This document shows positions 37,774-49,257 of a DNA stretch of 64,000 nucleotides, in pieces; the stretch's first letter is position 1; each line of letters opens with the position of its first letter. The stretch spans positions 10,994,089 through 11,058,088 of the forward strand of contig NC_080056.1 of NCBI RefSeq assembly GCF_026212465.1, given 5' to 3'. Source of the DNA: Amaranthus tricolor (lineage: Eukaryota > Streptophyta > Magnoliopsida > Caryophyllales > Amaranthaceae). The notes under the pieces are model-generated. The model saw nothing but the letters and a program-made list of their open reading frames with translations, had not been told where the DNA came from and ran no database searches. A program made the translations under genes and the position numbers.

Positions 37774-39609
37774 TAAAAAATAATTAATTAAGAATCTAAT
37801 CTTTGATTGAGAATAAAATCAGAATGATTATCACTGGTTTGAATGTTTGTCTATTCCAACTTGCGAGGTTATGCAATAACACCACTCTTGAAAATGCATG
37901 TTCCTGTAAAAAAACAACAAGATGTTAGCAAGGCTCGGAATGTTTTCCGTGGACCCACTCCGACGCCCAAGTTAGTATTTGTATTAAACAGTTTGCCTGA
38001 TAGATCCTTCCAAGTGTACAGTGGCGACAAAGTAGATAACTACTTAGGACTTATTTCTTAAGTGTGGCCTTTGTGGAAAAAGGATTGTCTTAGAATTTTA
38101 ACAATCTTCTTAAATTGTTCTTTTAATGTTCTTCTGAAAGTCAACGTGGGTATTTGAAATTCAGTTGTAATAACTCTTTTGTAATGAATTACTCAGAGTT
38201 CAGTTCTTTGTGTTTGTCTCTACAGTAGAAAATTAATTACCTCTTTTATGTATCCCTTGTGGAATATTTATAGTTTATCATTGTGTGCATAGAATGTTCC
38301 ATCTGATTTTCATGAATTCCTAAAATTTCCTTGCATGCTCATGTAGTTGTCTTTTTTTTTTAACTAATCTTTTCTATTTAACCGGCGCTCCTTTCATCAA
38401 TCTCCTACACGTGTCCCACTTAATGTAAAACCATTCTTAAACATCCAAATCAGTATTAATGAATTCACGTAGTCACTTCAGCGACCCAATTCTTCTTTTG
38501 TTCAGCCCCTTCCACTCTGACCTCCCAAATTCTTTATCTAATTATCTTTAATTTCCCAGAAAAGTAATTATTTCTATCCAGTTTAATCTTAATTATCCCG
38601 TTTCAAATAATTTTCTGCCAGATTTTCTTGAGATTGATGTTTTACACATACAATTGTTAATCATAATTTTAATTCAAACTCATCAACAACCCAAATCAAT
38701 GGCAGAGAAATGCAATATTTGTCACCCGCATTCCTACATAGTGTTGTTGATGTGGTAGACGTCCAATATGCCATTAGTTAAATCTATCCCTTGATAATAT
38801 TTTCTCCATTCAGCTATATTTGCTATGATAAATAGTGTCAAAAATCGTTATATCGTGAGTATTTCAGAACGGAAAAATATGTGAATGAGTGGTTTTGATA
38901 ATATCAAATCATGAATTCCATCAGTCCTTGTAATCTCTCAATAGCCCATCATCACAACTTTGGATGATACATGAATATAAAACTCAACCATTGATTTTAA
39001 ATAGTTTTAATCTTAGCTATTGATTAATTTTGTCACTAAGAAGTAAAAACTTAGATTTAATCGGTAAACAACTAAACATCAACATGGCTTAGAAGCTTCA
39101 TACCTCTACCAATTTGACAAAAAGTTAATTAGTTAACCAATTTGACAAAAAGTTAATTAGTTAATTATTGGAATGGGTGAATGTTATTCATGAGTCTTGA
39201 AAACGTTTTCTTTGCTATGATTCATGTTTGTGCCTTTCTTAAGATTTAATTACTTTCTTTTAGTACATTTTTTGTATACCTTTGTTGAAGATTAAAATGT
39301 TGTAGCACAAGCAACAATAATGAAGATTTTGGTGACTGATCATTGTCGGATTTTATATTTTTTTGGACAAAGTGTTTATGGTGGACATATTCACGTATAT
39401 TTGATGGATGCTGCTTTTATGGTGGATGTATTATTTATGTTTGCTAGTTGGATGCAAATTTTTTGGGTTGAAAACTTGATATTTGTATATTTAAATTTGG
39501 TGGACTTTTAAGTGATGGATGTAAAATTTAGAGTTAAAATCTTGAATTATTGGCTGATTACTAACATAAAATACTGAATTAGTAGTATAATAAAAATTTA
39601 CACTAAAGT
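37774..39609. other. Spacer without recognised gene
   Basis: Mostly AT-rich. A segment at 38380-38560 is GC-richer and holds CACGTG, but no frame. Around 39110-39165 the phrase 'ACCAATTTGACAAAAAGTTA' is duplicated in tandem. No element ends were defined. Confidence 0.35.
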
Positions 39610-39831
39610 GTTTTGCGACATAAGATCTAGTGATATTTCTCTCAAATGCCACTATAGACTATAGTAACAACTACATATGCCACTAAAAATCAAATAAAAT
39701 GTCGTTAAATCATTTTATAGTGGAACTTAAAATAAAAAAACAATAATTATTATACTAAAAAAATGAATCAGTGATATTTTTTTAATGCCACTAAATATAA
39801 TATCGCAAAAAGTTAAATTTGTTATAGTGCA
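39610..39831. mobile_element. Possible CACTA-type MITE, diverged
   Basis: The left end CACTAAAGTGTTTTGCGACAT and the reverse complement of the right end (CACTATAACAAATTTAACTT) both begin CACTA. Both arms continue through TTTTGCGAYAT and a TAGTG box. No 3-bp target duplication was seen, and the arms align only with gaps. Confidence 0.35.
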
Positions 39832-40195
39832 GTAACTATTAATATCGATTTAGATTTTTTAATTGGGTCACATGCGAACAACTCTAAACTCATATATGTG
39901 TCCTAGAGGGTTCTTAATGACATAGATTATTAATGTTGCATGGTGTCAAGAGGAAGAGATAGCTCCAATATACTTTTAGAACAACTTTGGAATATGATGT
40001 AAATTCTAGAGCAGGTCTAGAAACACATTGACACACACGAGTTGAAGCTCCAGGTTGTAACCACTATAAAACAAAAACAACTAGAGTTTGAAACTAATAA
40101 AAAGTATAATGGCAAAGTATGTTATTTATGAATTATGACCACTATAAATCAAAATAAATAAATATTGTAGCCACCTTGTCGGATTTTGATGAATG

Positions 40196-40765
40196 TTGTT
40201 ATGGTAACATTTATTTACTCATTTATTTATTTACTTAATTATTAATATTATGTTACCTTGATACCCTGTGACTTCTCGTTGACCTTGACTCTCTGTCAAG
40301 GGGCTTTTTCTTAACTTTTAAACCGTCTTGCTTGGCTATCAAGCAAGTAACTTCCATGATTCTAAAAGTAACTGCCCATCACTTACCACCATTCTCCATG
40401 ATACTCATCATGTCCTCCTTTCTCCTGAAATAACTCCCCTCTAATTGTTATAAATAAAACGTACTAGCACTATTCTAAAAAGGGCACATGATTCTATAAC
40501 AAAACACTGCGCAAATTGTTATTCACTAGTAAACCGAATACAATCATCCCACATCTCCATACATTGCCTCGCATTCAAGTTAATATTATTCATTCGTTGA
40601 TCTCATCACTGATCTAACTTGAGCGTCGGAGGGGTTTTTCGGGAGATCACCCCGGGCAAGGCTAACGTGTTGCATTGCAGGAATTCTAGTCGCTTCCACT
40701 CTGTTGATTGCTGATCTCGATAACGCTTTCACTCCAGGTGTTTCAAGTGTCTTTTACACTTCCTC
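40196..40765 (+). mobile_element. Tat/Retand-like Gypsy LTR relic
   Basis: The block at about 40610-40690 (TTGAGCGTCGGAG, then GGGAGATCACCCCGG, then GTGTTGCATTGCAGG) is characteristic of the 3' part of Tat-lineage LTRs. A TATAAATA-like box lies near 40452. The 5' end near TGTTATGGTAAC is a guess, and no primer-binding site or internal coding follows. Confidence 0.5.
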
Positions 40766-43127
40766 GTTTCATCATCGAAATAAATGTAAAATAAAAAACC
40801 TGCTCTTATCTCTCTATAACCTTTGACCTAACAAATTATTTACCATTGAACCATAAAGCTTAACCCGACTTAAACCTGCTCTTGAAAAACTCTACAACAT
40901 TACGCGGCTCCTTCCTTTTCCTCCTTGGTCTCAAAATTCATCAAGGCATTAAACACAAACACCTTACATGCAAGTCAGAAACCTTCGTTAACTTAATTCC
41001 ACAATGTTATGCTTGCTTAATTGGTGAATTATCTTAAAATTACTTCGAATTCACGGTCAAACATCCGTGCATGCTGATGAAATTTTAAATGACGTGATAA
41101 TTTTATTTTAAGCGCTTTTAATTTATAATGGTGATAACTCGCAAATGATAAATTTATAATTTTAAGGAATATTTATTTCAATAGATTGAAAGTTGAGACT
41201 TGAGAGGAGTCCTTCAAGCATCCGTGCAGGCTTACGCAACATGCATGTGAATTTTTACTATCTTATGCTTATCCATTCATCAGCAGCTATTGAATAGTTG
41301 AGCTCAATTATTGGTATATTGATTCAACTTCCTTGCTTTTATTTATGTTAAAATAATTTGTTTGACTAATGACGGCCGAATATTTTTTTCATAATACTAA
41401 TAATTTCATTATGGATCAACTTGATTCCTAGATAGGAGTAATAAATAAAGGAGTGTGCTTTTTTTACAAATAAAAGCTCTTAAAATACTTATTAAGCCTA
41501 TTTAAAATTCCATCATTTCAATCATATATTCCAAACTTCCCAAATAATATAATAAATAGAGTATTAAAATTAAAGAAATTACGATCCTTTGTGTTTTTAA
41601 CTTTAGCCTTTGGCCCTTCTTATTAATATGATATATGTTTAAAAAGTGCAAAAATATAATAAAAATTATTAAAGCTCAATGGCTAGAGTAACACATTTGT
41701 AATCTGAGGTTAAGGAATCAAACTATAATTTAAATTATTAGTTTTTTATAGACTAATAAATTTATATTATAATGTCATTACTCATTGTCTTTCATAATTG
41801 CATGTTAATTATTTTTAGTTTGTGTTTATATTTTTGCTATCTTAATTTTTAATAGTGTTGTTTTGGATACTTACTAGGCAAATATGTGGAATCAAAAACA
41901 CTTATTTTTTTCAAAAGGATAATTATAGGAAAGCTTGAACTTCACTTGTTAAATATAAATTTGCTATGATTCAGGTATTTCAGTCTACATCAATTTAAAA
42001 TTTTCACAGTTTAACTAATTTCTATAAAGTAAATAATTCGCTTAAAGTATATCGACAATTTAACCCCCTAATTTAAGATCCTGGCTATGTCCATGAAGAG
42101 ACTTGAGCCATACTTAATTTTGACAAAAATGATTATTAAGTCAAACTTAAATGTTTATATTCGTTGAGGAGAATTTTTAAACTTAATTTACATCTAATAA
42201 AGTTTTGCTTATTGGTAACTTGAATATCAGGTCAATGGCTGAAGTGACCTTTCCTACATCCCACTTTTCTAACGTGGTTGTACATGTGCTAAAAAACTCG
42301 ACATTCCTTTTTAATTTACTTTTATTTTGAATTCATTTTAATTATTTATTCATTTTGATTTAATTTTTATTTCAAATTCATTTTATAAATGAATTAATTT
42401 TTTATTTGAATTTAGTTTTTAATTTAATTAGTTATTATATTCTATCTACTAAATGTTTTATTTTAATACATTTAAAACAAAAATTTTAACAACTTAATTA
42501 TTTCTTCTTTTACTTATTTTAAATCATTTTTAATTAATTTGGATACTAATGGTTGTTTTGGCATTAGAACGATCAGGGCTGAGTAAAGAATTTTGAAAAC
42601 CTGTTTAATTTTCATTTATTTCTAAAATTGAAACTTTTTATAATTCACAAGAGAGATTGTTTTAAAGTAAAATAAAATTTCAACACAGTTTTAATTTTAA
42701 GTATTATAGTTAAATAAAAACTTAGAAAAATTATCTAATTATATTAAATTTGATTGGTAAAAAAAACTCAAATTACGTTGTTAAAAATTAAGTTTTCATA
42801 TGTAATGTTAAGCAGGGAAAAAAATTAATGAGTTGTTGGCTAATAATAGAAAAGTATAAAAGTTTAAAGGATTAAACATTTTAAAATAATAATTAGTTTT
42901 ATTTATAAATTAAGTTGTTGATTATTCATGTTTAATAAATGGGTCAAAATTAAATGATGTAAGAGAAGATGTTTGAGAGTTGAATGGTTGCTCTAAAAAT
43001 AGATAAAAACGATATATAGGAGAAAAAAAATAGTTAGTATGATTGATATAGGAGTATTAAGTAAAACTCAAATCACAGACTCTACCTATTCACAATGTTA
43101 TTCTAACCCCTAAATAATCAAACGTAT
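40766..43127. other. AT-rich spacer, no gene seen
   Basis: No frame above about 60 codons is credible. CATCCGTGCA occurs twice (near 41065 and 41218) without further structure. Nothing else was recognised. Confidence 0.35.
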
Positions 43128-43135
43128 ACAACTAT

Positions 43136-43394
43136 CAACTAGTTTCTTGAGAGACGTATCTCAAGCCCACTCCATTAAAAATTAATAGCTACTTATCGTA
43201 TTCTTAATGCTTACTTACATTATCCTCAATGCTTATTTATCGACTAATCGTATCCTTAATGACTATTTTCAATATTTTAAATGTCTACTTATATCATTCT
43301 TAATGCCTACTTATAACATTTAAAAAATATATATAATGAGCCGGCCCAATTAAAAATGGTCTCTCAAAAGACCGTCTCTCACAAAAATTTGTGC
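43136..43394. mobile_element. hAT-like MITE (GAGACGG family), copy 1
   Basis: This 259-bp element is flanked by ACAACTAT on both sides (43128-43135 and 43395-43402), a perfect 8-bp duplication. One end has CTTGAGAGACGTATCTCAAG, the other CCGTCTCTCACAAAAATTTG. The middle is a minisatellite-like series of 'TTAATGCTTACTTAT' words. A second copy, inverted, lies at 53138-53398. Confidence 0.7.
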
Positions 43395-43503
43395 ACAACT
43401 ATTAAAAGGGAGATTACTCGATGGAGCATAATGAAAAATGACCTCATAGGACAATGAGTCATTCGGTATTTCACATCTCACCCACAATGGAGGGACCTAT
43501 TAC

Positions 43504-44072
43504 TAGGGATATTCAAAAATATCTGATCCGAATTATCCGGTTTAATATATTGGATACTGTATCCAATTTTTGATAACCGGATAATTTGGATTGGATATCC
43601 GGTTTATATACAGGATACCGAATCCGAATCCTGATCAAGGTATTTACAAAATCAGATATCGATATTCTACAATTATTTTATTTTATTTTTTTTTAATAAA
43701 TATATTTTCTATAAAAAACACTTTGTTTCTATTGTTGAAATATACTAATATTTACAATTCTAAACTAGAACTAAATTGCATAACTAATCTATTGTTAATT
43801 AAATTAGACTTTTGAATCTTCAACCATCTTCTCAAAATGATTTTTTTAAATCTTAAGAAATCAGCTTGATTAAAGAAAGAAAGCGAAATAAAGTTAAATA
43901 TATATGTGTAAAAACTCGCATTTCTTTTAAAGAGGCAAAAAAAAGTCTAAAATAAAAACCAGATATCCGGTATCCGAATCGGAATCAGGAACATGATTTT
44001 CACTATGTGAAAAACCGAGTTTTGGAAATTTTCGGATTCAGATCGATCTGGTATCTGATTTTGACACCCCTA
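43504..44072. mobile_element. hAT-like MITE, 569 bp
   Basis: The ends TAGGGATATTCAAAA and TTTTGACACCCCTA are imperfect inverted repeats. The flanks CCTATTAC (43496-43503) and CTCATTAC (44073-44080) match at 6 of 8. The arms are full of GATATCCGG and CCGGATA words in both orientations, so the element can fold extensively. It is non-coding. Confidence 0.55.
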
Positions 44073-44152
44073 CTCATTACCCACCATACAAAAGAGGGGT
44101 GTTTTAAACTTGTTGGTCTATCCATAATGGTAGTCAGGTCACATAAAAGGTA

Positions 44153-44363
44153 CCTCTTCGTTCTTTTTTGTTCTTCTCGTTTACTTTTTGCTTAATTTTC
44201 AAAGTAAATTTTAAACTTCAATATTTCAAAATACTAATTATAAAAAATTATACGTTAAGATGAATCTAACAACATGAATATATTTTATATTCTGAATATG
44301 TGTCAAAAACATTAATTAAATTTTTTCCTCCTAAAAATAGAATATTCTAAATGAGAAGAAGAT
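44153..44363. mobile_element. Diverged Stowaway-like MITE copy
   Basis: The core (TTTTCAAAGTAAATTTTAAA to about 44345) is shared with 54833-55053 and the segment from about 55296. The left end after TA reads CCTCTTCGTTC; the right end is decayed. It belongs to the same small family, with approximate boundaries. Confidence 0.45.
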
Positions 44364-44811
44364 TAAAAAAAATGGTGAGTAGTAAACTAGAAAGCAGCGA
44401 GAAAGCAATAATGGCGAATCAAGTAAACTAAATGAAAATGATAAGAAAAAACCCAGCAATGCAACACTAGAACAAGGAACAAGGTGTGGGTCAAACAAAG
44501 TGTCAGAAGAAATTCAAGAATGACCATTTCCCAAGAGAGATCAATAGTTAATCTCAAGAATTTGTGTCATTTTAAACTCTAGAAATTGAAAATTTTTGGC
44601 TTCCATTAGATAAAAAAATCGACCAAGAGGCTTCAGTTGGCCCACCAAATGCCATTAAACAGGCCCATAACACGAAACAAACCCATTTAGAGATCACAAA
44701 TTATGTCCAAAAAATTTTGTAATTGTGGAGCTACTAACATAATGCACTATGATTAATGAACTTTTTAAACTCCCACAAAACCAAAAAAATGTTAAAATTT
44801 TAAAGTCAAGT

Positions 44812-46344
44812 TGATAAGTGGAATTATTTGCACTTATTTATGTTATTTTTATGTTTTTTATGTGATGTTTTAGTGGGTTTTAGGTAGTGTTGTTAGGGAT
44901 ATTTGATATTTTCATTTTATGTGCTTAATAATGTATTTTATGTAATTTTTGAGGCAAAATCGGAGTTTTATTAAGTCCTAGGGGTGATAAGAGGGTGAAG
45001 GCTTGGAGAAATGGCCTAAGACCCCTAAAAAGAAATGAAGAGATCGAGCCAGACAAACCCCAAGGGGAAGAAACTAGTCGTAGTTAAGCCATGCCAAAAG
45101 GCCACGACTCATCGCTCAGTATTACAGTCCAAAACAAATGCGACAAGTCGTCCCACAAAATGCCACGACTCGTCGCACATATACTGATCTCAGCATTATA
45201 GTCCAGAGCCAAAACCACGAGTCGTCCAATATATGCCACGACTCGTCGCATACTTACTGATCTATGCATATCAATCCAGAGGCTAAGCGACGAGTCGTCT
45301 CCAAAATGCCACGACTCATCGCCAATTCACTGAAGTCACATACCCCAGGTAGTAGCAAAGCGACGACTCGTCGCTCCTGATGTCACGAGTCGTCGCCATC
45401 ACGTCAAGTGTTTTGTTCGTGCGTTCGACAGTTACTTTTTGGAGCCACTATAAATAGTGGTAGTTATTTCTAGCACTTTTTAGTTTTTTTTTTGAGTTTT
45501 TAATTTTTAATCTTCAGAATTCTTTTCTTTTTGTTTTGCTTCTCTGAGCTCTTGTTGTTAAACTCTATTGTTACGTTAAATTTCCTTGCAATTTACATTT
45601 ACGTTCTTCTTAATTAGTAAGTTTTCTCTTTTTATTGCTTTATTATTTATCTTTGTGCGTTGAAATCATTCATCGTTTTCATGTTTAGTGTTTCAATTAA
45701 GGCATCATTCATCATGAATTGCATTTTCATTACCATGTCTAATGACTAGTTTTCCTTTCTAGGGTTAGGGTAAAAACCCTAATTCGAAGCATGGGATGAT
45801 GTTTATCGATTAATTGTGTGAAATTTGGGTCTATGATTAAACATGTGCTTAATGAATTTTAGTTTAAATATCTTTATTAACCTTCTCAATAAAACAGAAG
45901 TTTGAGATTAAGATTAATTTAGGATTGAGATATATTTAAGTTAAATTCCTATTAGTTTAGCCAATAAAATGGAAGTTTGAGGATTAATACTAGTAAGGTT
46001 TTGAACCATTGATCAATAGAGTGGAAACTTGAGGTTAATTAGATCACGTTTAATTATGCTAATGACTCGAATTCATACAATTATGAGAGTAATTGACTCC
46101 CATGTTAGAATTAGGTGATTCTCGACGCCCTAGATTTGTCATATTATTATTCTTCGTATTAATCATTGTCTTAGCTTTAATTATTAGTTTTTTTTGCATT
46201 GTAGTATTAGTTTTTCAACCCAACTACTTGTTAATCCGTGTCTTATAGTCGTAAGGCAAACAAATTAGTTAACTCACCTCCTTATGTTCGACCCGTAGCA
46301 ACACCTACCCCGTACACAAGCGATTATTAAAATTTGCACGATCA
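44812..46344 (+). mobile_element. Solo LTR of an Athila/Tat-like Gypsy element
   Basis: It begins TGATAAGTGG and ends GCACGATCA, flanked by CAAGT on both sides (44807-44811 and 46345-46349), a perfect 5-bp duplication. The length is 1,533 bp. TATAAATA is at 45449-45456. The end region (CTCCTTATGTTCGACCCG near 46280) is typical of Athila/Tat LTRs. Before the TATA box, nine variants of CCACGACTCGTCGC and its inverse lie at about 45060-45400. No primer-binding site or internal sequence follows, so recombination between LTRs has removed the element's body. A short minus-strand frame here is incidental. Confidence 0.85.
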
Positions 46345-46589
46345 CAAGTTCAACTTAATTCTGAATTCATAAAAATGCAACAAAACCACATAAACATTGC
46401 ATTGAAATCGCAATAGGGAACATATAGACGTTAAGGGAGTATGAAATATAAAAATTGCTTCACAAGTTCACCTATAAAATTGTCTTTTATTCTAAATTTG
46501 TCTCACAAGCTTTTATTTATTAGCCAACTCACGAAAAACTAAAATATATTACCTAAACAAGTCCCAATTGTTGTATTTTCCAGGATATT

Positions 46590-46819
46590 CGAGTGGAAAA
46601 AATCATTGAACATTGGCACAGGAAAAGATAAATTGTACTATATTGACGAAGTGTCTCAATAATTAAAGATATTCTATGTAAATTGATTGTTGAAAACTTA
46701 CAACTTAATCCAACTTAAGGGGAGTATTGAAAGTTAGAATAAGATAAAAACTAATTAAAATATAAAAAATGGTTTTATTTTTTAAACATATCTTTCCCTA
46801 TTAGTAGGACACTATTAGT
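46590..46819 (+). mobile_element. Possible Copia 3'-end relic
   Basis: CCAACTTAAGGGGAGTATTG near 46720 looks like a Copia polypurine tract followed by the start of an LTR (plus strand), in an otherwise AT-rich stretch. Only this junction is recognisable; no coding remains. Confidence 0.3.
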
Positions 46820-46919
46820 TGTACCCCCTAGAAGGTATGATCCAGATTATGAGGCCAAGAGATCAAGGTATCCGATCGAGCCGATCGTGGAAGGTAACAT
46901 GTCACAGAGTGCTTTAGCA
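46820..46919 (+). repeat. Inverted 100-bp duplicate of the Copia pol segment 48654-48753
   Basis: This is the near-perfect reverse complement of 48654-48753 (I see one difference, at GGTATGATCC versus GGTACGATCC). It abuts the truncated 3' LTR directly, with a TT microhomology at the junction. It encodes nothing by itself. Confidence 0.9.
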
Positions 46920-47081
46920 TTTAAATCTCTGTATTTATTCGTTTTCTTCCAATATACATTGCATACTATATATACAAGAGATGTTACCTAAATTAGGGAA
47001 ATATACAGAATATTTTGTTTCCCTAAATATATAACACAATATATGGAGAAATATTCTAACATATTCTAACATATTCTAACA
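46920..47081 (-). repeat. Copia 3' LTR, missing about 28 terminal bp
   Basis: It matches 51695-51846 with two substitutions and one extra CATATTCTAA unit. The outer end of the LTR (the counterpart of 51667-51694) is absent; the inverted pol duplicate starts there instead. The polypurine tract (minus strand, GAGGGGGAG) lies immediately inside. Confidence 0.9.
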
Positions 47082-48866
47082 CTCCCCCTCAAGTTGGGTC
47101 GTAGGATCACCAACACCCAACTTGCATAGAACACTCTCAAAAAACTGGGCTGCTACCGCTTTGGTGAGAATATCTGCCAACTGATCCTCTGAGCGGACAT
47201 GGGGCAATCTAATGATGTCATTTTCCAATTTTTCCTTTATGAAATGTCTATCGATCTCGACATGTTTCGTGCGATCATGTTGTACTGGATTCTCTGAAAT
47301 GTTGATGGCAGCCTGATTATCACAATACAACACACAGCTCTTCATTGGCATAAAACCAAGTTCAGTAAGAAGTCTCCTTAACCATAAGACTTCAGTAACT
47401 CCTTTGGCAATTCCCCGGAATTCAGCTTCAGCACTTGATAAGGCGACCACCTTTTGTTTCTTACTCCTCCATGTCACAAGATTTCCTCCTACTAAAGTGA
47501 AATATCCTGATGTCGATTTCCTATCATCTCTATCACCTGCCCAATCTGCATCAGTATAGGCAACTAGATCAAGGTGACCATTCTTCTGATATAGAACCCC
47601 TTGTCCTGGAGTGCCTTTCAAATATCTCAAGATTCTTATCACTGCCTCCATATGCTGTATCTGAGGTCGATGCATGAATCGACTTACAACTCCAACTGCG
47701 TAAGCAATGTCAGGCCTTGTATGAGCTAGGTATATCAATTTCTCCACCAGTTTCTGGTACTGCGCACAGTTTGTTGGTTCCCCATCTTCAAGAATGTGTA
47801 ACCCATGATTGATTATTATTGGTGTCTCAATGGGCTTACAATCTAACATACCGGCTTCAGCTAGTAGATCCAGCACATACTTCCTTTGAGATATAAAGAT
47901 GCTCCTGTTAGACCTTAGGACTTCAATCCCCAAAAAATACTTGAGCCTTCCTAGATCTTTCATTTCGAATTCCTGGAACAACTTGTCTTTTAGGACTTTG
48001 ATCTCGTCTTTGTCGTCCCCTGTAATGATCATGTCATCTACATTGATGATAAGGCAAGTTATCTTACTTCCGTTCTTCTTCAGAAAGAGTGTATGATCGA
48101 AATTACTCTGTCTATACCCAAACTTCTTCATTGCTGAAGTGAATCTGCCAAACCAAGCTCGGGGCGATTGTTTTAACCCATATAAATCTTTCTGTAATCT
48201 GCACCCTTCATTTCTCCCAAAATCTCCTGTGAAACCTGGTAGAGCCTGCATATACACTTCTTCTTTTAATTCCCCATGAAGGAAGGCGTTTTTTACATCG
48301 AATTGATGAAGAGGCCAATCAAGATTCGCTGCTATGGAGAATAAAACCCTTATAGTATCCAACTTAGCAACTGGAGAGAATGTCTCTGAATAATCAACTC
48401 CATATGTCTGTGTATACCCTTTCGCCACAAATCTAGCTTTGTACCGTTCGATGGATCCATCTGCTTTATACTTCACTGTGTACACCCATTTACATCCCAC
48501 TATCTTTTTTTCCTTTGGTAGGATGCATTTTTCCCATGTTTTATTTTTCTGTAGAGCGTCAATCTCTTCTTCCATAGCCTTCCTCCATTTGACATCCTGC
48601 ATAGCTTTATCAACATTTTGTGGAAGTTCGGCTGCATAGATGGCGGCTTTGAATGCTAAAGCACTCTGTGACATGTTACCTTCCACGATCGGCTCGATCG
48701 GATACCTTGATCTCTTGGCCTCATAATCTGGATCGTACCTTCTAGGGGGTACACCTCGAGTTGAGCGAGGTGGAAGCATGTACACCTGGGGTTCACCTGT
48801 CTGCTCTTCCCTTGTCTCCACAGTCTCACTAGTAATATCAACAATATTAGCATCACATATCTTATC
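47076..48866 (-). pseudogene. Copia reverse transcriptase and RNase H segment
   Basis: Open from just after the in-frame TAA at 48867-48869 to the stop at 47076. An ATG occurs at 48821, but this is the 3' part of a polyprotein, not a separate gene. Reverse transcriptase signs include WRKAMEEEIDALQKNKTW, FDVKNAFLHGEL, KDLYGLKQSPRAW and the catalytic box, which reads INVDDMIITGDD; the usual Tyr of YVDD is Asn. RNase H has TDADWAGDRDDRKSTSGY, SSAEAEFRGIAKG and HDRTKHVEIDRHFIKEKL. The end lies at the polypurine tract. It would need the upstream frame to be expressed, so it is probably inactive. Confidence 0.85.
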
Positions 48867-49257
48867 TTACTCAAGTAAAGAACTAACCTGATGTTAAGAC
48901 ATAATTGGATGTGGTACGGGGTGTACAACCTGGGGGGACAGTTCGGTAGCATTGCCTAATTGCTCTTGTGGGTCTGGGTTTAGCATCCATGGACCAGTTA
49001 ACCATCTGAGATCGTCACTTTGCATCTCCCCCTGACATCGAGGATGGGTGTAGTAGTATTCGGAATCAGAGAAATCACAATCCATTGTAGTGTACATTCG
49101 TTGATTTTTTGGATCATAACACCTATACCCCTTCTGGTTTCTTCCATAGCCCAAGAAAACACACTTAATAGCTCTTGGTTCTAGTTTACTTCGTATCCGT
49201 TTCGGACAATGAACATAGACGGTGCACCCAAAGATCCGGGGGGGGGGGGGGGGGGGG
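48867..49257 (-). pseudogene. Frame-shifted, stop-interrupted Copia pol linker
   Basis: Continues the integrase C-terminal region (FLGYGRNQKGYRCYDP, then a Pro/Gln-rich spacer) in a frame different from the upstream one. The shift coincides with the 20-G tract. In-frame TAA codons occur at 48896-48894 and 48869-48867. Together these separate integrase from reverse transcriptase. Confidence 0.75.

Noticed and set aside
45084..45269. Minus-strand 61-codon frame
   Set aside because: It lies in the motif array of the solo LTR; its regularity comes from the repeats.
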